A stretch of DNA of 64,000 nt from contig PQWQ01000001.1 in the NCBI GenBank assembly GCA_002943765.1, positions 4,189,501 through 4,253,500 of the forward strand, given 5' to 3'. The stretch is from Psoroptes ovis (lineage: Eukaryota > Arthropoda > Arachnida > Sarcoptiformes > Psoroptidae). This document shows positions 57,794 to 64,000 of this stretch, piece by piece (within the stretch, counting starts at the first letter, position 1; each line of letters begins with the position of its first letter). A program made the translations under genes and the position numbers. A model generated the notes under the pieces. That model ran no database searches, was not told the origin of the DNA, and worked only from the letters and a program-made list of their open reading frames with translations.

Positions 57794-58510
57794 TTAAATC
57801 TTTTTCTTCGTTGCCGTATAACGTTCCATATATTGATCATATTCTGGTTGATTTTGCAATTGTTTCATATCAAATAGATTACCTTCAACTGTAAGCAATG
57901 ATACATTTGATTCATTCAATAATGATGATCGTAATAATTCATTCAATTGTAAACAATTTTCATCCAAACGTAATACTTTTAAACGGGTACATTTAGATAA
58001 ATCTTTTGATATTTTATTCAGTTGATTTTGATTTAAATTAATTTCATGTGCTTGCAATCCCTCACAATTATCAGGTATTTCGGTGATTTTATTTTTTGAT
58101 AAATCAATAAAATCAATCGATTTTATCGAACACAATTGCATCGGAAATTTATCAATATTATTATTTGATAAATTGAGATTTTTCAATGATGATAATTGAC
58201 TAAAATTTAATGGTAATTGTTTCAATTGATTACACGAAAGTGATAATGTTTCCAATTTGCTCAATAAACATAATTCATCAGGTAATTGTTGTATATGATT
58301 ATTATTCAATATCAATGTACGTAAATTCTGAAAATTTTTTATCGTGATTGGAATCGTTTTCAAATTATTCATCGATAAATCAATTGTACGTAATGTTGTA
58401 ACACGAAAAACATCCGATGGTATTTCATTTAATTTCGCCTTGGTCATTTGAAATACACCGGTACGTTGACTATTTTCAAGATGTGATTTAACACTTTGTT
58501 TGTTGCCCAT
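57794..58510 (-). CDS. LRRC57: Leucine-rich repeat-containing protein 57
   Basis: Single-exon gene of 238 residues (human 239). The N-terminus MGNKQS predicts N-myristoylation and membrane attachment. 'QRTGVFQMTKAKLNEIP' opens the repeats, then about seven leucine-rich repeats of the SDS22/Ras-suppressor type ('LRTIDLSMNNLKTIP', 'LETLSLSCNQLKQLP'). The conserved end 'LLTVEGNLFDMKQL' and 'YDQYMERYTATKKKI' is diagnostic for LRRC57. The protein's function is not well established; membrane-associated scaffolding is likely. It is divergent from EXOSC8 with 445 bp between starts. Confidence 0.95.
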   Translation of the reverse strand: MGNKQSVKSHLENSQRTGVFQMTKAKLNEIPSDVFRVTTLRTIDLSMNNLKTIPITIKNFQNLRTLILNNNHIQQLPDELCLLSKLETLSLSCNQLKQLPLNFSQLSSLKNLNLSNNNIDKFPMQLCSIKSIDFIDLSKNKITEIPDNCEGLQAHEINLNQNQLNKISKDLSKCTRLKVLRLDENCLQLNELLRSSLLNESNVSLLTVEGNLFDMKQLQNQPEYDQYMERYTATKKKI

Positions 58511-58955
58511 GTTTCTTTTCTTCTGAAATTTTAAAGTATTTCGTTATCAATAAATAAATTATCAAATAAATAAAAACATTACATTATGATGATGATACAA
58601 ATGTTAAAATGATTTGATCAATCAAGGATTCAATGATTTGCCATTCACTAAATGTCTAGCATGATGTTGACTTCAATGTCTTTTTTCAATTCATCATGAA
58701 TTTTCAATTTTTTCGTTCAATTTTGATTTGATAAATTGATTTGTTTACTTAGTTCAATTATTTGGAAATGAAATTTGAGTTAAGAAACCGAAAACATCTA
58801 AAATTACGATTGTCATTGAATTTTGAAATGAGCCAGTTTGGCCATCTATTATTGGATATTTAAAATTTAAATTTCAAAATAAAATACACGTGTTTTCAGA
58901 TTTGTTGATTTTAAATTTTTTTAAAATCTCATAGAATTATCATTTCAAAAAAGGA
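58511..58955. promoter_or_regulatory. Divergent promoter region, LRRC57 / EXOSC8
   Basis: Bidirectional promoter of 445 bp between two housekeeping-type genes. GCCATCTA occurs at 58841, about 115 bp before the EXOSC8 start, part of the motif seen near other promoters here. Confidence 0.45.
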
Positions 58956-60090
58956 TGGCAGAATTATTCAAGTTTGTATTTTTGAATCTCGTATGATTCT
59001 TTGATTTTCTAAAACCATTTTTCTTTATTCACCATTTAGAGTGTTGCAACCATTACAGTTTATACAAACGATCCTGGTAAGTTTCATAAGTTTCATGTAA
59101 TTTTATTATGTTTAACTTATTTTGATGAATCAGAATTCAGGCTCAAGACCAGATGGTAGAAAATTTGATGAATCACGTCCAGTATTGATCAGTAGTAATT
59201 GTGTAACCAGTGCCAATGGTTCAGCATTGATAAAATTTGGTACATCATCTGTTATGTGTGGCATCACAACGGTACTATTCATTCCTGAAAATTATTTTGA
59301 TTGAGTTTTCAATTGTCCTTTTCAATTAATCAATTAGACATTGACCAAACCAAGCTCTGATAAACCAAATGAAGGCATTATTGACATCGATGTAAGATTT
59401 TCAAATACATGCTCGACAGAATTGGATGGTCAATACTCTGATCGTACAACAATAAGCAATTATGTTCGTGAATGTTTGCGAAAATTATTGATACATTCAA
59501 AATGTATTAACCTCGAACAATTATGTCTAATTCCACGTAAACATTGTTGGAAAATATTTTTCGAAATAATTTGTTTAAATATGGATGGTTCTATTGTTGA
59601 TTTATCATTATTATCAATGTTAGTTGCATTAAAGAAATGCAAATTACGTAAATATGACATCGATACTGAATTCGATTTGATAACATCAACCAATGAATAT
59701 GAGAGCATAAATATTGAATCATATCCAATGATGATGACATTTGTAATTATTGATAAGTATGTTTACCATATCAATGAAAATCAACTTAATTAATAGACTC
59801 ATTTGAATAGGTATTTATTAATAGATCCAACAATGAATGAAGAAGAGCTATCTGATTCAACCATAAGGATTGCAATTGATTCAGTGAATTCAAGCGTCGA
59901 TGAATCTGATGATTGTATTTATTTATTAGAGGCGACCGGTACAAATGTGATTGATCAGAATTTGCTTAAAAATATATTCGCAAAAGCAGTAAAAAGATCA
60001 AAATTATTATTATCACTCATGAATAAACATACTGATAATAATGTCAATGATGATGATGATTCATGTCAATTTGAATCAATAAATATATAA
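58956..60090 (+). CDS. EXOSC8: Exosome complex component RRP43 (EXOSC8)
   Basis: Five exons: 58956..58972, 59040..59076, 59134..59271, 59338..59756 and 59811..60090, giving 296 residues (human 276). The start is supported by similarity across tiny exons 1-2 ('MAELFKVLQPLQFI' against M-A-x-x-F-K-x-V-x-P-L). Exon 3 carries 'RPDGRKFDESRP' and 'ANGSALIKFGTSSVMCGIT', the RNase PH-like core; exon 4 has 'CLNMDGSIVDLSLLSMLVALK'; exon 5 has 'LLIDPTMNEEEL'. RRP43 is one of six catalytically inactive RNase PH-like subunits forming the ring of the RNA exosome, which guides RNA to the associated nucleases in nucleus and cytoplasm. The C-terminal Asp/Asn-rich tail is an addition. Confidence 0.92.
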
Positions 60091-61197
60091 TCAATCTATT
60101 AATCATTGTATATAATTCATTATTATTTTTCATTTTGAATAAATAAATAATTATTCAATTTTTCTAATGAATTTAATTAGTTTTTCCTTATGTTTTACCC
60201 ATTTATTATCACAACTAAAATTGCGAAACATTTCCATGTATTTTGAATGGCGATCATTCATCCATTTGATTTGAAATTATTCATTTTTATACAGATTTGA
60301 ATAGATGATAATTTGACAAAAAAAAATCTACAGCAGCAGCATAAGCTTAATTGAATCATCATTTAATTAATGTGTGTGTGTGTGTTGATGATGCATAAAT
60401 ATTTTGGTTACAGCCCTATTACCATTGTTGATAATGTGCGAAATATGCTTTGTAAAAATCAACATTCAAATTCAAATTTGAATTTCGATTGAAAAAAAAA
60501 TTCCAAGTGTTTGATAATTCAAAGATTTTCGGACATTTTACGAATGAATGCAGCCAAAATGACTGAATATTCATTGACATCCGAGATCAAAGAATTATTC
60601 TCATTATTGAATTATGAATGTAATTAATACATCGCCCATATTGATTGTATTGAATGGTTGGTTGAATTTATGTATTCATGTATACATTAACCTTGCCATA
60701 GTCAAAAAAAAACATTGATCCAATTTTTTTCAAATCATTTTGAATAAATGAATGAATGTAATACACGCATATCACCATCATCATGTACATCATCATATGT
60801 TTATGTAATTAATTTTGAATGTGTGTAAAAAATTTTCACACAACAATAAATCATATCAAACAAACAACAACAACATTAATATTAATATTAGTATTAATAT
60901 CATTAATATCAATGAATTCCTGCTACTACAACGACAACAACAACAATAACATGTCGATGACATTTATTAATATTTTCATGTTTTTTTATTCATTCATTTG
61001 ATTATTATTTCAAATCATTTATTTTCATTCATTCATTCATTCATTTAAATTGAAATTCAATTCAATTTAATCAAGATTCTTCCGGTCTAATTTTTTTCCA
61101 TTTTACTCAAAGTGAATTGAACATGTTTATTAAATGAATATGAATGATTTGGCGCGTAAATTTTCCTCAATCCCAAATGTGTATCGTCGTGTGCTGG

Positions 61198-61227
61198 CGG
61201 TGGTGGTGGTGGTGGTGGTGGTGGTGT
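61198..61227. repeat. (GGT)n microsatellite
   Basis: About ten GGT units in otherwise AT-rich DNA. Confidence 0.95.
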
Positions 61228-61967
61228 GTGAAGATTTCAAACACATCATTGACGATGGTAGTTTTTATTCAAAGATTTGATTCAATTCAGTTTCATATGT
61301 TGATTGATATCAACAACACACTTGTTTGCTGACTGGTTGTTGATGCTGATCATTGAATTTTGATTATTTGAATCATTATTGCTTGAATCATTTTGATTTG
61401 AATCAATGAATGACTAAGAAAATATAAATGATGCTAAATGTGATTAATCTTCTTCATCACACAAACATTTGTTGAACACACTTGTTATCAAATCGAGGTG
61501 GCTGGTTTCGTCTTATGGTTTTTCCTTGTCATTATTCGTTCTTTTGTTCTTCATTTATTCGTTTCAAATATTGATATTGATTCAGTTCCAATCATATCTT
61601 TCATTTTATGTTGATCATATCTTTGATTATGGTAAACAATAAATACTCAAAAGTATTTGCATCAATTTGAGGCGTCAATATTGTCAATGATCATGACAAA
61701 TAGTGACATTAAGAAACAAATACAAACAATATGACCATAAATTTTCAAATATTTTTGAATCAATGTTTAAATATGGTTATAATGTGCTTGTTTAAGTGTT
61801 AATGTGCTGCTGTTGTTGTTGGTGTTGATATGAATTTTTCATTATTATCAAGTTTATAAAGGAAAATTGAAAAATGTCTTCGTCATCATTCATTCATTCA
61901 TTCATTAAGTCTTCAAGTGATTTAAGAAATCTTTTATTTTCAAATTGTCATTATTCATCAAAACAAT

Positions 61968-61970
<3 letters not shown>

Positions 61971-62014
<44 letters not shown>
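61971..62014. repeat. (GT)n microsatellite
   Basis: Twenty-two uninterrupted GT units, the longest dinucleotide tract in the window and probably polymorphic. Confidence 0.97.
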
Positions 62015-62017
<3 letters not shown>

Positions 62018-63037
62018 ACATCCATCCATTCAATTAATGAATAATCAAAATATTTTTATTCAATATGAAACGATCATCATCAAGGACACACGTTATAATC
62101 ATCAATGGTATTATGATAATGATTATGATTATGAATGAATGAATATTATGAAATCGTTAAATCATTTTTAAGATAAATGTTTGATTAAATATTCAAATAA
62201 TTATATAAGATTATCAATCATATCAATTTCAAGATTATCATTAGGATAATTTTAAAAATAATTCAATAAGCAAAATCTCATCCTCATTGATCATCAAATT
62301 TTCAAATATTCGATCATCATTTTCATTAAACATTTGAATATTCATCATCCATTCATCACCGCAATTCATCGAATTCATCATTCAACCATTGAGAAACATC
62401 AAATCCATTTATCAAATTAATCCATCGTTTATTTGTCAGTGTGTGTTGTCATTATTATTTGTGTGCTCACTTCATTCATTCAAAAACAATAATGATAATT
62501 GATTCAAGTGTTTTTCAATTTAAATTTAAATTTGATGTTCTTGCTCTTAAACAAATTTTGCGGAAACAATTTGAATAATTTGAATGATAATTTTGCATAA
62601 ATCATAATCATCACAATCGAGATAATCTCTTGAGGTATTTATATAAACATGTATTCTCATATTTTTCCCGATTTCAAATTTTGAAATTTTAAAATTTTGA
62701 ACATTTTTAAATCTTTTAAATATTTGAATTTCTATTAGTTTCTGTGAAATTTTCCATCGATTTTCAATGAAAATGAATTGGAAAAAATTTTCAAATTTTC
62801 AATTCATATCCAATGAAAACACCGGCCTAATACTTGTAATTTAAGTATTTGAATAAGACCTAATAAGTATTTAGGGCTTCAGTGCAAAAGTTTTGACGTT
62901 AATTCACCAAATAGGCTTGTGCCAGCATTTCGTTTATTCGTTTGTTTGGATTATTAGTTTCAATTGATCAAATTTCATTGAAACTAATAATAATCCAATC
63001 CATGGATTGCAATTCAACTGATTCTAAATGTTGTTGA

Positions 63038-63304
63038 TCAATGATTCATATGAAATTCGATATTAATTCTAAAATCCATTTGTTTAATGATTGGCGGTAC
63101 TATTTGTATTTGTTGTTGTTGTTGTTTATTTATATCATTATTATCAATTAAATTGAATTTTTTTCCATCATTTTTCCATTTAAAATTCCACCATTTTCGT
63201 ATGAATGATGATGATGATGATGATGGTTTCAATTTATTAATAATCAATGGATTATCATCATTAATGAATGGTATTGATGATTTTTTTCGTTTCGCTAAGC
63301 ACAT
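63038..63304 (-). CDS. Hypothetical basic protein or first exon, weak
   Basis: Open frame of 88 codons with an ATG, rich in Lys, Ser and Gln, with a Trp/Lys segment 'FIRKWWNFKWKNDGKKF'. The Ser run comes from a (TCA)n repeat and the Gln run from (CAA)n, both common in real exons of this window. A GTACCG within the frame near 63095 could be a splice donor. I recognise no family and no downstream exon; it may be chance. Confidence 0.2.
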   Translation of the reverse strand: MCLAKRKKSSIPFINDDNPLIINKLKPSSSSSSFIRKWWNFKWKNDGKKFNLIDNNDINKQQQQQIQIVPPIIKQMDFRINIEFHMNH

Positions 63305-64000
63305 TTTAGCAGTTTATTTTTGATTTGTTTTTCTTGAATTTCTTCGATTTTGTTTGATTTTTTAAAAGTATTTTTCCTCTGTGAAAGCAAAAGTAAAATA
63401 ATAAATTAATTATTTTGCAAAAAATTAAGAAAATTGAATTAAAATCTTTTATCGAATGATCGATATTTGATTTGATTTGTTTGAACAATTATTGAGCATT
63501 AAAAATAGAAACTAAAATAGAAAATCAATTTCAATTAAATCACATAATTAATTCAATTCAAAATTCTTCGCGAAAAAAATTCAATTCCGGCCATGTGACA
63601 CAATTTTGATACAATTGTTCTGCTTTGATATTGATTCTGCCGGAACAAAGCCTAAAATGTTTCAAAGCTTACAACCTTTGAAAATTCAGAATTTCTCAAA
63701 ATTTAAATTCAATTTCAGTTTAAAATCTAAAATCTTCTGAATTTAAATTGAAAGAAAAACAATAATAAATGGATTTTAAATGTATTTCTTTTCCTTCGGA
63801 AAAAGTAAAAAAATATTTATTTAATCTAATAAATATTGAATCAAATAACAATAATCAATCATCATTGAAATAATTGAAAATTTTCGCTGAAATAAAATGT
63901 GAAAAAAATGAATATTTTAAATTCAAAATTTCTTTGAAATTCAATTTTAAGTTTCATGGTAAATTCAATTTAAACAATTCAATTGTTTAAATTTAATGGA
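63305..64000. other. Non-coding end of window
   Basis: About 700 bp of AT-rich DNA. The block near 63590-63680 is less AT-rich than its surroundings, possibly regulatory sequence for a gene beyond the edge. No gene seen. Confidence 0.4.

Larger units (their letters stand above)
60091..63037. other. Non-coding region, about 2.9 kb
   Basis: AT-rich, repeat-bearing DNA: TTCATTCATTCATTCATT runs, (GGT)n at 61198-61227, (GT)n at 61971-62014, and an AAGTATTT-containing direct repeat near 62837-62871. No gene that I can support; frames at 60819 and 61144 are repeat-driven. Confidence 0.5.

Noticed and set aside
63087..63323. Plus-strand frame with a Cys run and Asp run
   Set aside because: Antisense reading of trinucleotide repeats; the opposite strand has the more protein-like frame.
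1..64000. tRNA, rRNA, CRISPR arrays or bacterial-type operons
   Set aside because: No cloverleaf with A and B boxes, no rRNA-like block and no regularly spaced repeats found by eye; all genes are eukaryotic and spliced. A covariance-model scan could still find a small RNA.

Overview
This 64 kb window is an arthropod nuclear contig, most likely from an acariform (astigmatid) mite such as a dust or scab mite. The grounds are: very AT-rich DNA; many introns of only about 55-70 bp; coding runs of Asn, Gln, His and Ser; arthropod-type neuropeptide receptor, BEL/Pao element and chelicerate-type defensin. The mite assignment is inference; no rRNA, tRNA or mitochondrial marker is present.

Layout: 0-6.4 kb is compact: the 3' end of a dual-specificity phosphatase, a small acidic protein, an RWD/DUF1115 protein, a TBC1D10-type Rab-GAP and a catalytically dead S1 protease homolog. 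10.3-15.9 kb carries a six-exon ELM2-SANT zinc-finger protein of the MIDEAS/TRERF1/ZNF541 type. 17.3-26.4 kb holds an SH2B adaptor, NF-YA, COMMD4, ARF1, a rhodopsin-family neuropeptide receptor and a tiny three-exon defensin gene that is easy to miss. 27.4-34.8 kb is a dead CK1/TTBK-like kinase copy split by a full-length 6.85 kb BEL/Pao retrotransposon with near-identical 781-bp LTRs. 34.8-45 kb, all on the minus strand, holds PA28-gamma (PSME3), an aldo-keto reductase and a 13-exon tuberin (TSC2) gene. After a 5.7 kb gap come a tetraspan protein with a long disordered tail, BOLA3, eIF1, LRRC57 and EXOSC8. The last 4 kb are mostly non-coding.

There is no operon logic: these are mainly housekeeping and signalling genes. 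Many are in tight divergent or convergent pairs (SH2B and NF-YA stop codons are only about 55 bp apart; LRRC57/EXOSC8 are divergent within 445 bp). SH2B and TSC2 both belong to insulin/growth-factor signalling, and TSC2 keeps an Akt-type phosphorylation motif, but their proximity is probably chance.

Exon joins were worked out by hand from GT-AG (once GC-AG) sites and reading-frame continuity. For every multi-exon gene the joined length is a multiple of three. No search was run, so family names rest on recognised motifs.
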